Positions 27,321 to 37,030 are shown, numbered from the stretch's first letter. The stretch is 64,000 bases of DNA from Psychromonas sp. MB-3u-54 (GCF_002836415.1 NZ_PJBP01000182.1:1-64000), one strand, 5' to 3'. The notes: generated by a model not told the origin, from the sequence alone. Translations and numbers: made by a program.

Positions 27321-28472
27321 TTAAGGGTAATAATAATAAACGGCGGAATATGAAACTAAAGGCGGTGCACCTGAATCACCAATTCCGGCAAGACCTTCAT
27401 CGTAATGTAAACCTCCAGTGCCAGAAATCGCAACATTTTTCCCGCGTAGTGCGCCCATAATACCTGCATTGCCGTTATAAGCCACGTCCCCAAAAGGGGC
27501 ATAAAGATTCATATAAATTTCACCATTACCGGCAAGTGTTACCGCGTCAACAGTGTTATTGGAGGAATATACAGTTAACGGGATTTCAGCAGAGTCGGCA
27601 TATCCGTTTTCAAAAATATTACTGCCGGTATCAATACTCATTGTCCCCTCAATATATATCGTTAATGAGCTGCTATCATTCGCCAGAGAAAATGTTGTGT
27701 TTTTAGCGGTCATATTACCTGTTATATAAAATGTTACATCACCCGAGATTAATACATCATCATTTTGTATGTTAAAATCGTCATAAAAATAAACATTTCC
27801 ATCGATAAAATCATTACTAATATCAAAGTTTGTGCGCACAGTTCCACCTTCACTTACAATGCCCGTCATTACAGCCGCAATATTATACGGATCGCATTCA
27901 CCAAAATATTCAGAGATCTCACCTTGAATAGAATCACGGTCGGAATAGAGTACATTGTCAATGCCTCCTATCGCACTAACATTGCCATTAGCTGCGACTG
28001 TCGCTGCAGAATAAGGGCCGCCAGAATAACTGTCAATGAGAGCAGCCCCTCCTATAGTCACACTCTCACAAGCAATAATCGCATCATCAAAAAGACCAAT
28101 CAATTTACTGTTTATTGCTGTTTTTAAATAAGCCATCGCATCATAAAAGATACCTTTACTCACAAAATAAAAGGTACTGTCCGTTTCATCCCCACTCCAG
28201 ACTATGTCTTGCAGGGTATAGCCGCTCTGATTAGTCGCAGAAAGGCGGTTAAGTTCCGTCGTTATCGCCGAACTTGAAGTACCCATTTTTATTGCTTCAA
28301 AGGCATCAAAAATACCTTTTTCTGCCGCGAGTCGCGCATTGACCTCTTTCTGCTGATTACCGGCGATCCGCTCCTGCAGACGATTCTCATCGAGTTGCGA
28401 AAATGCAAAAATAATGGCAATAGTTGTGATTATAAGCACGGATAGCAGTACAAAGCCTTTTTTCGGTCGCAT
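27321..28472 (-). CDS. PilX-like type IV pilus accessory protein
   Basis: A 383-residue protein. The N-terminus RPKKGFVLLSVLIITTIAII resembles a prepilin-type signal with a hydrophobic helix, and QERIAGNQQKEVNARLAAEKG is the PilX N-terminal pattern (as in 'RMAGNxRDxxxAFxAAE'). The rest is a beta-rich region with long runs of parallel strands, probably a DUF7305-type right-handed beta structure. No other pilin genes lie nearby, so it is an orphan that may work with a pilus encoded elsewhere. Confidence 0.7.
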   Translation of the reverse strand: MRPKKGFVLLSVLIITTIAIIFAFSQLDENRLQERIAGNQQKEVNARLAAEKGIFDAFEAIKMGTSSSAITTELNRLSATNQSGYTLQDIVWSGDETDSTFYFVSKGIFYDAMAYLKTAINSKLIGLFDDAIIACESVTIGGAALIDSYSGGPYSAATVAANGNVSAIGGIDNVLYSDRDSIQGEISEYFGECDPYNIAAVMTGIVSEGGTVRTNFDISNDFIDGNVYFYDDFNIQNDDVLISGDVTFYITGNMTAKNTTFSLANDSSSLTIYIEGTMSIDTGSNIFENGYADSAEIPLTVYSSNNTVDAVTLAGNGEIYMNLYAPFGDVAYNGNAGIMGALRGKNVAISGTGGLHYDEGLAGIGDSGAPPLVSYSAVYYYYP

Positions 28473-29569
28473 CTTTTTTCCTATTAGTGTGCAAATCTTT
28501 ATTCTTATTCAGCCAAATCTAATAATATTTTTTGCCGTAGCCTGAAAGTAGCCGGTCTTTGAGTGTTGTCGATATTGGTTGAAATTTAAACTATAATATC
28601 CTGTTCTCGATGGCGGGTAAATAATAAAAACTGAAACGCAATTTCGCAACGCGAGGAAATTATGCTTTTTAACAGCAATTAAAATAAATAACTCTATATT
28701 GTGCATAACTGCAGAGCCTGCCGCTTATAAGGCTGAACCGCCTCAACATTTTTTATCTTGCCTGTTCAATCATTTTTTAGCGCATATTCCTGTATTAAGC
28801 TTAAGTAAACTTAATTAAATTAAAGGGCATTCAAAGCTTAGCCCGTTGGAAAAAAAGTGCCAAACTGAGTTCAGCTTATAAAACTTCACGGGCAGACTTT
28901 CTTTCGGGCAGGCTCCGGATGACCTTTTTCTTTGGCTGTTCAAAGAGTATGACTCTCCCGACCTGCGAAACGGCATTTCAGTTTTTGAACATCGGTTCGC
29001 CGATAAGGGCTAAATACCAGAAAAGAAGATATTCTGAAGCGCAAACCTGCTAATCAACCGCGAATTTTTTAGTGCATAATAGAGAGAAGTTAAGAAATAG
29101 CCTGCATTAAGTTAAGTGTGAAGCTTTAGGGTCTGTTGACCTTTCGTGTGCATTTTTGCAGCAATTTGTGGGTGCTTTATACAAGGCAGAGCCTGCGCTG
29201 TGTAGTTATTCTACATAAGCAGGCGATAACACAGTCGAAAGTGCCCACAAATGCTGCCCTTCGGGTTCATCTAAAAGCGTCCTGCGCTGCGTTATGCCTC
29301 GTTTACATAGAATAACTATGTGAACGAGGCATGCCTTGCTCAGAACACTTTTAGATTGAACAAAATTTGTACTCCAAAGGTCAACAGACCCTAGCCTAAA
29401 TAAACTGATTTATCACTCAATTTAACCAATCTGTTATTAAAAACCGAATTAACCGATTGAATGTCAATAAAATGTCAATTAATGTGGTCAGTGTTTTAAA
29501 CCGGCAGGCTGAAAATGATAAATTTTGCAGCCTGGTTATATTTGTACCATCGTTTGGGAGTAATACTGA
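28473..29569. other. Intergenic region with a MITE-like element
   Basis: About 1.1 kb without a supportable gene. It includes the 267-bp inverted-repeat element at 29127-29393. The segment 28860-29000 contains small palindromic pieces (ATCGGTTCGCCGAT) and may hold gene remnants I cannot identify. Confidence 0.45.
29127..29393. mobile_element. 267-bp MITE-like element with perfect 18-bp ends
   Basis: TAGGGTCTGTTGACCTTT at the left end is exactly complementary to the right end. Inside are two further palindromes, one TGCCTCGTTTACATAG/CTATGTGAACGAGGCA. If the outer TA is a target duplication, the element is GGGTCTG...CAGACCC flanked by TA. No coding capacity. A half-end of a similar type (TAGGGTCTGTTCAGCAAT) lies at about 26296-26314. 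Confidence 0.75.
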
Positions 29570-29995
29570 ATGCCAGCGTTAATTAAAAATGAAGCAAGTT
29601 GTTTATGCGGCAGTGTAAAAATAGACGTTGCCAATGTAAATCCTAAATTCACTGTGTGCCATTGTGAGACCTGTAGAAATTGGGGTGGAGGCCCTTTTTT
29701 TGCAGTTCAGTGCGGCACTGATGTGAATATTAAAGGCGCTGAAAATGTCAAAGAGTATAATTCATCATTCTGGGCTTCGAGGGGTTTTTGTTCTCTTTGT
29801 GGTACTCATTTATTCTACAGGTTGAATCAAACTGGTGGTTATAATATTCCTGTCGGCTTATTTTCAAAGGGTAATGATTTTGTCATGACAATGCAGTATT
29901 TTAGTGATCGGCGGCCTGACTATTATTGTTTTTCCAAGCAAACAGAGGAAATGACCACTGCTGAAATTAAAGCTTATTTTGTATCAAAAGTTTAA
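29570..29995 (+). CDS. GFA/CENP-V family zinc protein
   Basis: A 141-residue member of the glutathione-dependent formaldehyde-activating (GFA) fold family. Zinc-binding cysteines are in CLCGSVKI, VCHCETCRNWGG and CSLCGTHLFYR. Most family members have no proven substrate, so the formaldehyde-related name should not be taken as function. A decayed copy of its last ~30 codons lies after pfkA (31171-31267). Confidence 0.88.
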   Translation: MPALIKNEASCLCGSVKIDVANVNPKFTVCHCETCRNWGGGPFFAVQCGTDVNIKGAENVKEYNSSFWASRGFCSLCGTHLFYRLNQTGGYNIPVGLFSKGNDFVMTMQYFSDRRPDYYCFSKQTEEMTTAEIKAYFVSKV

Positions 29996-30204
29996 GCAAG
30001 TGTAACAAAAGTTGTTTAACTGTCTGAGGTATGAGTGTTTAAAATAAATCGGTTATATTTGCTAACCTTTGAGTGTCCAGCTTCTTGCTGCTTCTTTCGT
30101 TCTATTCTCAGTTTTCAAAAGAACTACAGAGGTTGTTTTTATCAGCAGTGGCGGTCACTCTAACCAAAATTGAAAGACTATTGATTCGTATATTGGAGAC
30201 TGTC

Positions 30205-31167
30205 ATGATTAAAAAAATAGGTGTTTTAACAAGTGGAGGTGATGCCCCCGGTATGAATGCGGCAATCCGTGCAGTAGTGCGTGAAGGCTTACATCTTGGT
30301 TTAGAAGTCTATGGTATCTTCGATGGTTATGAAGGGTTACATCAAGGTAAGATTAAGCCGCTCGATCGTAATTCTGTTTCTGATGTCATTAACCGCGGTG
30401 GTACTTTCTTAGGCTCGGCACGTTTCCCGGAATTTAAGCAACAAAAAACCCGTGAAGAAGCCATTGATAATCTTAAAAAACAGGGTATCGATGCCTTAGT
30501 TGTTATCGGCGGTGACGGTTCATACATGGGGGCTAAAAAACTCACCGAAATGGGTTACCCATGCATCGGTATTCCAGGTACTATCGATAATGATATTCCA
30601 GGTACGACCTCGACCATCGGTTTTGATACCGCACTGAACATCGTTGTTGAAGCAATTGACCGTTTACGAGATACTTCTGCATCACACAAACGTATCTCGA
30701 TTGTTGAAATCATGGGGCGTTACTGTGGGGATTTAACCTTAGGTGCTGCGGTCGCTGGTGGTGCTGAATTCGTTGTGATACCAGAAAAGGGCTATAACGA
30801 AGCTGAGTTGCTAGGGCAAATCAAAGCCGGTATTGCAAAAGGTAAAACCCATATGATTATCGCCATCTGTGAGCACATAACAAAGGTTGATAAACTTGCT
30901 GAACATATCCAAGCTGAAACCGGTCACGATACACGTGCCACCATTTTAGGCCATATCCAACGTGGCGGGACACCGACAGCCCGGGATCGTATTTTAGCCA
31001 GTCGTATGGGATCTTTTGCTGTGAAGCTGTTATTAAGCGATCAAGGCGGTCGTTGCATCGGCGTAGTAAATTCACAAATGGTTCACTATGATATTATCGA
31101 TTGTATTAACAATATGAAACGCCCTTTCAATCAAGAATTATTTGATCTGTCGGACTCTTTATTCTGA
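30205..31167 (+). CDS. pfkA: ATP-dependent 6-phosphofructokinase PfkA
   Basis: A 320-residue glycolytic enzyme that phosphorylates fructose-6-phosphate. I chose ATG at 30205 ([16 protein letters not shown]) with GGAG 7 bases upstream. ATP-binding [12 protein letters not shown] and GGDGSYMG, catalytic [10 protein letters not shown] and [10 protein letters not shown] are intact. It is inserted between the GFA gene and a relic of the GFA 3' end, so the region was rearranged around it. Confidence 0.96.
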   Translation: MIKKIGVLTSGGDAPGMNAAIRAVVREGLHLGLEVYGIFDGYEGLHQGKIKPLDRNSVSDVINRGGTFLGSARFPEFKQQKTREEAIDNLKKQGIDALVVIGGDGSYMGAKKLTEMGYPCIGIPGTIDNDIPGTTSTIGFDTALNIVVEAIDRLRDTSASHKRISIVEIMGRYCGDLTLGAAVAGGAEFVVIPEKGYNEAELLGQIKAGIAKGKTHMIIAICEHITKVDKLAEHIQAETGHDTRATILGHIQRGGTPTARDRILASRMGSFAVKLLLSDQGGRCIGVVNSQMVHYDIIDCINNMKRPFNQELFDLSDSLF

Positions 31168-31170
31168 GTC

Positions 31171-31285
31171 AACATGCCATACTGCAGTGATCAATGGCCT
31201 GCTTATTATATTTCCAAGCAAACAGATAACATGTGACCTTAAGGCTTATTTTGGATCGGCAGTTTAAGAAAATATAACCAGCCAA
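31171..31285 (+). pseudogene. Relic of the 3' end of the GFA-family gene
   Basis: Bases from ATGCCATACTGCAGTGATC to CAGTTTAAGAAAA match, with small deletions, the end of the GFA gene at about 29890-30000. Shared blocks include TTTCCAAGCAAACAGA and GGCTTATTTTG and the stop TTTAAG. The frame is broken. It must be the remnant of a second GFA copy or of a tandem duplication containing pfkA. Confidence 0.75.
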
Positions 31286-31330
31286 CTATTATGTGGGGTG
31301 CCGGTTGTTAAAATATTAAGGATTATAAAA

Positions 31331-31726
31331 ATGAAACGAATGTTGGCGAGCATCATAGTGTTATTGAGCATTCTCTCATTACCCGTTTGGGGGGGGGATG
31401 CTGACTTAAAGCAGGTCTATGAGGCTCGGCAAAGTGATATTCAGGTTCAAGGCAAAGGTGAAGTCATTAAAATCCTTGCTGATGATACCGATGGCGCTAA
31501 GCATCAGCGGTTTATTCTTCGCTTAGTTAACCACCAAACTATTTTGCTCTCCCATAATATCGACTTGGCCCCAAGAATCTCAAACTTGAAAGCCGGGGAT
31601 TGGGTTGAATTCTATGGTGAGTATGAGTGGAACAGTAAAGGCGGGGTGGTACATTGGACGCACCAAGATCCCCGACATTCACATGCTCACGGTTGGCTGA
31701 AACACCGAAATAAAAAGTACAACTAA
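31331..31726 (+). CDS. DUF3465-type periplasmic protein
   Basis: A 131-residue protein with a Sec signal peptide (MKRMLASIIVLLSILSLPVWG-GDA). The mature part has an OB-fold-like beta pattern and the diagnostic GVVHWTHQDPRHSHAHGWL. I chose ATG at 31331, behind AAGGA, over an upstream in-frame start. Function unknown; the family is widespread in gammaproteobacteria. Confidence 0.82.
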   Translation: MKRMLASIIVLLSILSLPVWGGDADLKQVYEARQSDIQVQGKGEVIKILADDTDGAKHQRFILRLVNHQTILLSHNIDLAPRISNLKAGDWVEFYGEYEWNSKGGVVHWTHQDPRHSHAHGWLKHRNKKYN

Positions 31727-32224
31727 TACCAAATTCATTAAACTTTTCTGCCCGGCCACGGAAAAATAGCTTTAGGAAGTGTCAAGACACTTGCTTGAAA
31801 GAGCAGAATCAAGAATAGTTTATTTCTGGCAACCTCAGTCCAACAGCAGAAAAAGTATTCTCACTCAAGCTGATAGCCATAATGAAAAGTGGTTTAAAAA
31901 GTGCTTTGCCGTGTCTTCGCCAGCATACAAAATGCAAGTATCTCAGCGGCGTTATATCTTGTGATGGCGAGGTGGAAATCTTCAGGTTTTGGATAAATGA
32001 AATATAATAATAGGGCCAACAATGTTAGCTTAATCGTTATTCACTTAAATATGACGAAGTGAGAATGAATAATGTCGCAGATAAAATCACGTTTTTTGAA
32101 TTGCTTACCTTATTGATAGGATAGGGCAAAAAGACCTGCTCCCTATCGTGCACAATGACTTATATAATCAATTAATTGGAATATTACAAAAAAAAAGCCT
32201 TATCTTTAATAATAGGAGATTGTA
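31727..32224. other. Intergenic region with a gene relic
   Basis: About 500 bases without an intact gene. It contains a decayed copy of the start of the YqfB-type gene (32053-32147). The remainder, 31740-32040, shows no recognisable signal. Confidence 0.5.
32053..32147 (+). pseudogene. Relic of the 5' end of the YqfB-type gene
   Basis: From ATG at 32064 it reads MNNVADKITFFELLTLLIG then stop, then GKKT in frame after the stop. The intact gene at 33069 begins MTDVANKITFFEFLTPLIRS and then GKKT. The similarity also covers the leader GAGAATGAATAATG. It is a truncated duplicate of that gene's start, 1 kb upstream. Confidence 0.75.
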
Positions 32225-32938
32225 ATGAACAAAGAATTTAATGTAGAGATTTTATCTTTTCTGAAAATTTCTGAAATTGAAAATTCTTGGGTAGCTGATG
32301 ACTATAAAGCACTGTTATCTATGATTGATATGGGTGAAGATGAACTTGGCGGAATGAGTGAATCAGAGTTAAAAGAGATGTGTTTGATGTCACTTAATGA
32401 TTTAGAGGCACATGAATCCGCTAAATTACTTTTAACACATATTTTTAAGAATGAAATTACCGCAGGCAAGATAGATCAAATAAGTCATCAAATGCTGGAA
32501 AAGAATCTTTGGGAAGTACATGCCGATCCTGCGTATCACATGAGCCTTTTTAATGCCTATGAACTGTTAAGAAAAGCCTACAATGGCACGTTCACCGAGC
32601 CGACAGGCGTTAAATTTACGATAAAAATAAGCGCCGATGAAAAGCAATCCTTTGATATTTTTGACGGATCACTGCATGCGGTGATCGTCAGATTGCTTGC
32701 CAATGGATTGCAGGAATCTGCTATTCTCAATCGTCTTTTTGAAGAGAAAATCAATGGAGAGAACTTCCCTGAGGCAAAAAGTATACTTTGGATACTGAAA
32801 GAACTCTCCACAACAGACAATGAGCGCCAGTATGAAATTACAAGTTCATATCTTTGGTTTGGTGAGTTGGAAGATGTGACCCGTTTTGATGCAGACGCTC
32901 ATCCTGATCGGAAGGAAGAAGATCAGGAAAAAAAGTAG
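32225..32938 (+). CDS. Hypothetical acidic cytoplasmic protein
   Basis: A 237-residue protein with no signal peptide or membrane helix and a high acidic content, mostly helical by composition. The start has a clear AGGAG site (AATAGGAGATTGTAATG). The tail is charged (DRKEEDQEKK). I do not recognise a family. It lies exactly between a truncated copy and the intact copy of the YqfB-type gene, so it was probably carried in by, or trapped inside, a local duplication. Confidence 0.75.
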   Translation: MNKEFNVEILSFLKISEIENSWVADDYKALLSMIDMGEDELGGMSESELKEMCLMSLNDLEAHESAKLLLTHIFKNEITAGKIDQISHQMLEKNLWEVHADPAYHMSLFNAYELLRKAYNGTFTEPTGVKFTIKISADEKQSFDIFDGSLHAVIVRLLANGLQESAILNRLFEEKINGENFPEAKSILWILKELSTTDNERQYEITSSYLWFGELEDVTRFDADAHPDRKEEDQEKK

Positions 32939-33068
32939 GATAAAACCCCAGCAATAATCGGCAAAATAGCCGGATAACTTAGTGCAGTAGATGCGCAGAG
33001 CTTGTTCAACAAGAGGAACAACCCTGCGTTTGTTGATCTGCTTAAATATTATAAAATGAGAATGAATA

Positions 33069-33398
33069 ATGACCGATGTAGCGAATAAAATTACATTTTT
33101 TGAATTTCTTACACCATTGATTAGATCGGGTAAAAAGACAATAACGATTCGAGATAAGTCTGAAAACCACTATCTTGTCGGCTCTCAAGTCGAAGTTTTT
33201 ACCTTGGAAACAGATCATAAGGTTTGTAATATAGAAATTGTGTCCGTGGAGCCAATAGGGTTTGATGAGATCAATGAATTTCATGCTCAGCAGGAATACC
33301 TGACATTACCGCGACTCAAAGCACTCATTAAAGAAATTTACCCGCATACAAATGAGTTGTTTGTTATCACCTATAAGTTAATGCCGGGTGGCAAATAG
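33069..33398 (+). CDS. N4-acetylcytidine amidohydrolase, YqfB-type ASCH protein
   Basis: A 109-residue ASCH-domain protein close to E. coli YqfB (103), which hydrolyses N4-acetylcytidine. Conserved segments are NKITFFEFLTPLIRSGKKT, TITIRDKSENHY and HAQQEYLTLPRLK, holding the equivalents of the catalytic Lys, Thr and Glu. A truncated relic of its start lies upstream at 32053-32147. Confidence 0.85.
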   Translation: MTDVANKITFFEFLTPLIRSGKKTITIRDKSENHYLVGSQVEVFTLETDHKVCNIEIVSVEPIGFDEINEFHAQQEYLTLPRLKALIKEIYPHTNELFVITYKLMPGGK

Positions 33399-33578
33399 AA
33401 AATTGCTGCATGCGCGTTGCTTGGAGAAGGGCTTGGCGAACATAAGGGAGACAATGAGGCAGCGCCGCAAAGAGAGTTAATCTGCTTGCTAATCCGCCGC
33501 TACAGTCCATTATTAATCCGGTAAATAGTTTGATGCCGCAAAAGTGAATAGATAAAAAATAAAACAGTTGGGAAGTTG

Positions 33579-35765
33579 ATGTCTAAAAATAGCAAAATAC
33601 CTGAGGTTGTTGAAACAAGCAAACAACCAAAACCTAAGCCTAAGCCCAAACCTAAGCCCAAACCTAAAGTTAAAACTCAAAATAAAAAATCTTTGAAACA
33701 GGTATTTTTAAGTTTTTTATGGTCTTTTTTTTGGAAAGCCAGCACCGCTTTTGTCGCCCTGATGTTTATCGCCGGTATCTATTTTGATAAAAAGATTGAG
33801 CGTAAATTAGATGGGTCAACCTGGACCTTACCGGCACAGGTTTATGCCCGGCCTCTATTATTAACTGCCAGTAGCAAGCTGTCGCAACAAGCCTTAATCG
33901 CAGAGCTTAAATTATTAAACTATCGTCCGGTACGAAACGTGCAGGCAAGCGGGCAGTTTGCGGTCAGCAAACAGCAGGTACTGATTTATAAACGCGCTTT
34001 TAATTTTCCGGATCGTTATGAAAGTGAAAAGCTGATTGCGGTTAACTTTTCGGGCGATCGGATTCAGTCGATCAGCGGTAAAAATCAGCATAATATAAAC
34101 TCCGTACGTCTGGATCCCTTACTATTAGAACGGCTTGTATCGGATGATATTGAAGATCGTGTTTTTATTGCGTTTGAGCAGATTCCCGATCTATTGGTTA
34201 ATACTTTGTTATTGATGGAGGATCGTAATTTTTATCACCATCAGGGGATCTCGCCGCTCGCCATTCTCCGTGCATTTATAGTTAACTTTAAGGCAGGGAA
34301 AACTTTACAGGGTGGTAGTACGCTTACTCAGCAGTTGGCCAAAAATCTTTTTTTGAACGAAGATCGTAGTTTGTGGCGTAAATTTCAAGAAGCTTACATC
34401 GCGTTGCTAATCGATTATAAGTACAGTAAAGATAAAATTTTGGAAGCCTATTTAAACGAAGTGTATTTGGCTCAGAACGGTAGCTCGGGTATCTACGGGA
34501 TTGAGCTTGCCAGTGATTATTATTTTGCCCGTCCTATTAATGAATTACGGATTGAACAAATTGCCCTGCTGGTGGCAATTATCAAAGGCCCTTCCTATTA
34601 CAACCCTCACCGTAATCCGCAACGGGCATTAGCCCGTCGTGATCTGGTTTTGCGTACCATGCTTGAATATAATCTTATAGGTGTTCGTGATTATCAATAT
34701 GCAGTACGGGGCGATCTTAATTTAAGTGCAATAGGTGCTTTAAATCATCGTGTAAATCCCGCCTTTGTCAGTTTGCTGCGTCGTGAGTTGCAGGCGAATG
34801 TTGCCAATAAAGTGCGTAAACGTGACGGTTTGTTTATTTTTACTTCGATCGATCCCTTTGTGCAAAAAAATGCCGAGCTGGCGGTTGCGCAGGGGATCAA
34901 TGGTCTTGAAAAGAAAGGTCAATTGATGCTACAAGGAGCGATGGTAGTGAGCGATCGTAAGCATGCTGAGGTACTGGCTTTAGTATCAGGTAAAGAAGTG
35001 AAATTTAGTGGTTTTAACCGCGCTCTGGATGCCAAAAGGCCGATCGGATCGTTAGTTAAACCCGTTGTTTATTTAACTGCGTTGGACGGCGGATTTGATC
35101 TGGGCGATAGATTAAATGATAAAGAGATTGTCCTGAAAAATGGTTCCGGTGAGCACTGGAGTCCAAAAAATTACGACCGTAAATTCCGCGGTGATGTGAG
35201 CCTCGAGGATGCCTTAATTTACTCTTTGAATGTACCGACGGTGAATTTAGGGATGCAGGTGGGTCTTAACAATGTTATTAACAGCTTATATAAAATGGGG
35301 GTGACGGAAAAAATCAGAGCTTATCCCTCTTTGGTCTTAGGGAGCGTGACCCTTTCCCCTTTCCAGGTCGCGCAGCTGTATCAACCCATTACCATGTCCG
35401 GCGTTTATCAACCATTAACTATTATTCGCTCAATAGTTTCCAAAGAAGGGCGGTTGTTGTATCAACGTCCGGCTCGGCGTAAAAAAATATTCTCTGAACA
35501 GGCGGTCACAAAATTGACCGATACACTGCATAAAGTGACCACCGAAGGCACTGCCCGCAGTTTAACCTGGCGAAATCAGGGCCAATACTTTTCCGGAAAG
35601 ACAGGTACCACCAACAATTTATATGATAGCTGGTTTGTTGGTTTCGATGCCGAGCAGGTGGTGACAACATGGGTAGGAAGGGATGATAATAAAAGTGCAA
35701 AATTAACCGGCAGTAGCGGAGCATTGATTTTATTTTCAGATTATATGAAGAATAAAAAAAGATAG
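33579..35765 (+). CDS. mrcB: Bifunctional penicillin-binding protein 1b
   Basis: A peptidoglycan glycosyltransferase/transpeptidase of 728 residues, shorter than E. coli PBP1b (844). Order: cytoplasmic tail with about seven KP dipeptides (residues 18-31), one membrane helix (about 55-70), UB2H-like domain, GT51 domain (LLMEDRNFYHHQGISPLAI, QGGSTLTQQLAKNLFL) and transpeptidase with SLVK, SLN and GKTGTT motifs. The C-terminal region is trimmed. ATG at 33579 was chosen; TTG at 33576 is adjacent. An LpoB-type activator would be expected elsewhere. Confidence 0.93.
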   Translation: MSKNSKIPEVVETSKQPKPKPKPKPKPKPKVKTQNKKSLKQVFLSFLWSFFWKASTAFVALMFIAGIYFDKKIERKLDGSTWTLPAQVYARPLLLTASSKLSQQALIAELKLLNYRPVRNVQASGQFAVSKQQVLIYKRAFNFPDRYESEKLIAVNFSGDRIQSISGKNQHNINSVRLDPLLLERLVSDDIEDRVFIAFEQIPDLLVNTLLLMEDRNFYHHQGISPLAILRAFIVNFKAGKTLQGGSTLTQQLAKNLFLNEDRSLWRKFQEAYIALLIDYKYSKDKILEAYLNEVYLAQNGSSGIYGIELASDYYFARPINELRIEQIALLVAIIKGPSYYNPHRNPQRALARRDLVLRTMLEYNLIGVRDYQYAVRGDLNLSAIGALNHRVNPAFVSLLRRELQANVANKVRKRDGLFIFTSIDPFVQKNAELAVAQGINGLEKKGQLMLQGAMVVSDRKHAEVLALVSGKEVKFSGFNRALDAKRPIGSLVKPVVYLTALDGGFDLGDRLNDKEIVLKNGSGEHWSPKNYDRKFRGDVSLEDALIYSLNVPTVNLGMQVGLNNVINSLYKMGVTEKIRAYPSLVLGSVTLSPFQVAQLYQPITMSGVYQPLTIIRSIVSKEGRLLYQRPARRKKIFSEQAVTKLTDTLHKVTTEGTARSLTWRNQGQYFSGKTGTTNNLYDSWFVGFDAEQVVTTWVGRDDNKSAKLTGSSGALILFSDYMKNKKR

Positions 35766-35895
35766 TCATAGTAATTCTGATTATAATGCGTAATAACTGC
35801 TTGTTATAAAAAAGTGTGCAGTTTTATGTTTTTTGCTAAACTTTTAAACCAAGCAAAGGCTAACTTTGGTTATATTAAATTAAGGATAGGTAAAA

Positions 35896-36297
35896 ATGGC
35901 ATTGTCTTTACCGACAACGGAACAATTATTAAATGATTTTCAAGAAAATAAAAGTTGGGATAAACAGTATAAATTGATTATTCAATGGGGTAAAAAACTC
36001 CCGGAAATGGATTCACAGGATAAAATAGAAACTAATCGAGTACAGGGGTGTGAAAGTTTAGCCTGGTTAATTATTGAGAAAGAGGAAGATTTTTATACCT
36101 TTAAAATGGACAGTGAGACGCGTGTCGTCAAAGGGTTAATGATGATCTTGCTCATTATCTATCAGGGTAAAAACGCGGAGCAGATCCGCCATTTTGATAT
36201 TCATCACTATTTTGAAAAACTGGGTTTACTTAAGCATTTAAGCCCGTCTCGCAGTAATGGATTGTTTACCATAGTACAACAAATCCAGGAGATATAG
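35896..36297 (+). CDS. SufE/CsdE-family sulfur acceptor
   Basis: A 133-residue protein that takes persulfide sulfur from a cysteine desulfurase. The acceptor cysteine is in NRVQGCESLAWL and the end LSPSRSNGLFTIVQQIQ is typical. It resembles CsdE rather more than SufE, but no csdA or suf genes are adjacent. Followed by a 4-base gap to the next gene, so they are co-transcribed. Confidence 0.87.
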   Translation: MALSLPTTEQLLNDFQENKSWDKQYKLIIQWGKKLPEMDSQDKIETNRVQGCESLAWLIIEKEEDFYTFKMDSETRVVKGLMMILLIIYQGKNAEQIRHFDIHHYFEKLGLLKHLSPSRSNGLFTIVQQIQEI

Positions 36298-36301
36298 TCC
36301 T

Positions 36302-37030
36302 TTGAAAATAAATAAATTTTTATCTTTTTTGTCTTTTTTTTTGCTGTTGACAACCAGTCCATTAGGGCTTGCGGAAGAAGCTGATTTGGCAGCTACCAAT
36401 GAACAGACTTATGTTTACAAGGTTTATTACAAAAAAATATCAATAGGAAAAATGATCAGAGAACTGCAATTGAAAGACGACCAAATTAAGGTTAATACTA
36501 TTACGGATCTGTCATTTTTACTGATGAAATTCGGTGGTAATCAAATTTCGAATATTTACTGGGATGAAAAATCCCAGCGTTATATCACTAAACGTTTTGT
36601 ACGTAATAGTGTCGGCTTCAGTACGGTCAATATGTCCGCTAAATTTTATAATAACGGTCATAATACAACCATAGTTAATAAAGGCAAAAGTACCCATTAC
36701 AGCAATCCGGAAGAGTATCTTGTGGATTTTAATACCATTATCCTGCAAATTCGCAAAGGATTAAAAGCAGGACAAACTGACTTTGAGTTTTTTATGCAAA
36801 CCTCGGACTCGATCGGGCACTACTTTTTTAAAGTCACCGGGAAAGAGATAATTAATAGTAAATTTGGAAAATTTGAGAGCTACCGTGTTGAGCAAGTGAA
36901 AAAAAATGATCGTACTCTGATCGCCTGGTTTGCTGTCGCGCTTGATCATCAGATGATAAAATTTACCTACAAAAGAAATATCTTAGATATTCGCGGTGAG
37001 TTGAGTGAGTATCCGAATATGAGTTTATGA
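36302..37030 (+). CDS. Periplasmic protein of unknown function (DUF3108-like)
   Basis: A 242-residue protein starting at TTG 36302, 9 bases after AGGAG. It has a signal peptide (KINKFLSFLSFFLLLTTSPL, cut near GLAEEA). The beta-rich mature part (YVYKVYYKKISIGKMIREL; late KFTYKRNILDIRGEL) resembles DUF3108-type proteins, which I state with only moderate confidence. Tightly linked to the SufE-like gene upstream. Confidence 0.68.
   Translation: MKINKFLSFLSFFLLLTTSPLGLAEEADLAATNEQTYVYKVYYKKISIGKMIRELQLKDDQIKVNTITDLSFLLMKFGGNQISNIYWDEKSQRYITKRFVRNSVGFSTVNMSAKFYNNGHNTTIVNKGKSTHYSNPEEYLVDFNTIILQIRKGLKAGQTDFEFFMQTSDSIGHYFFKVTGKEIINSKFGKFESYRVEQVKKNDRTLIAWFAVALDHQMIKFTYKRNILDIRGELSEYPNMSL

Noticed and set aside
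31779-31964. 61-codon open frame between the DUF3465 gene and the acidic gene
   Set aside because: No ribosome site and no protein-like pattern; lies in a region of gene relics.
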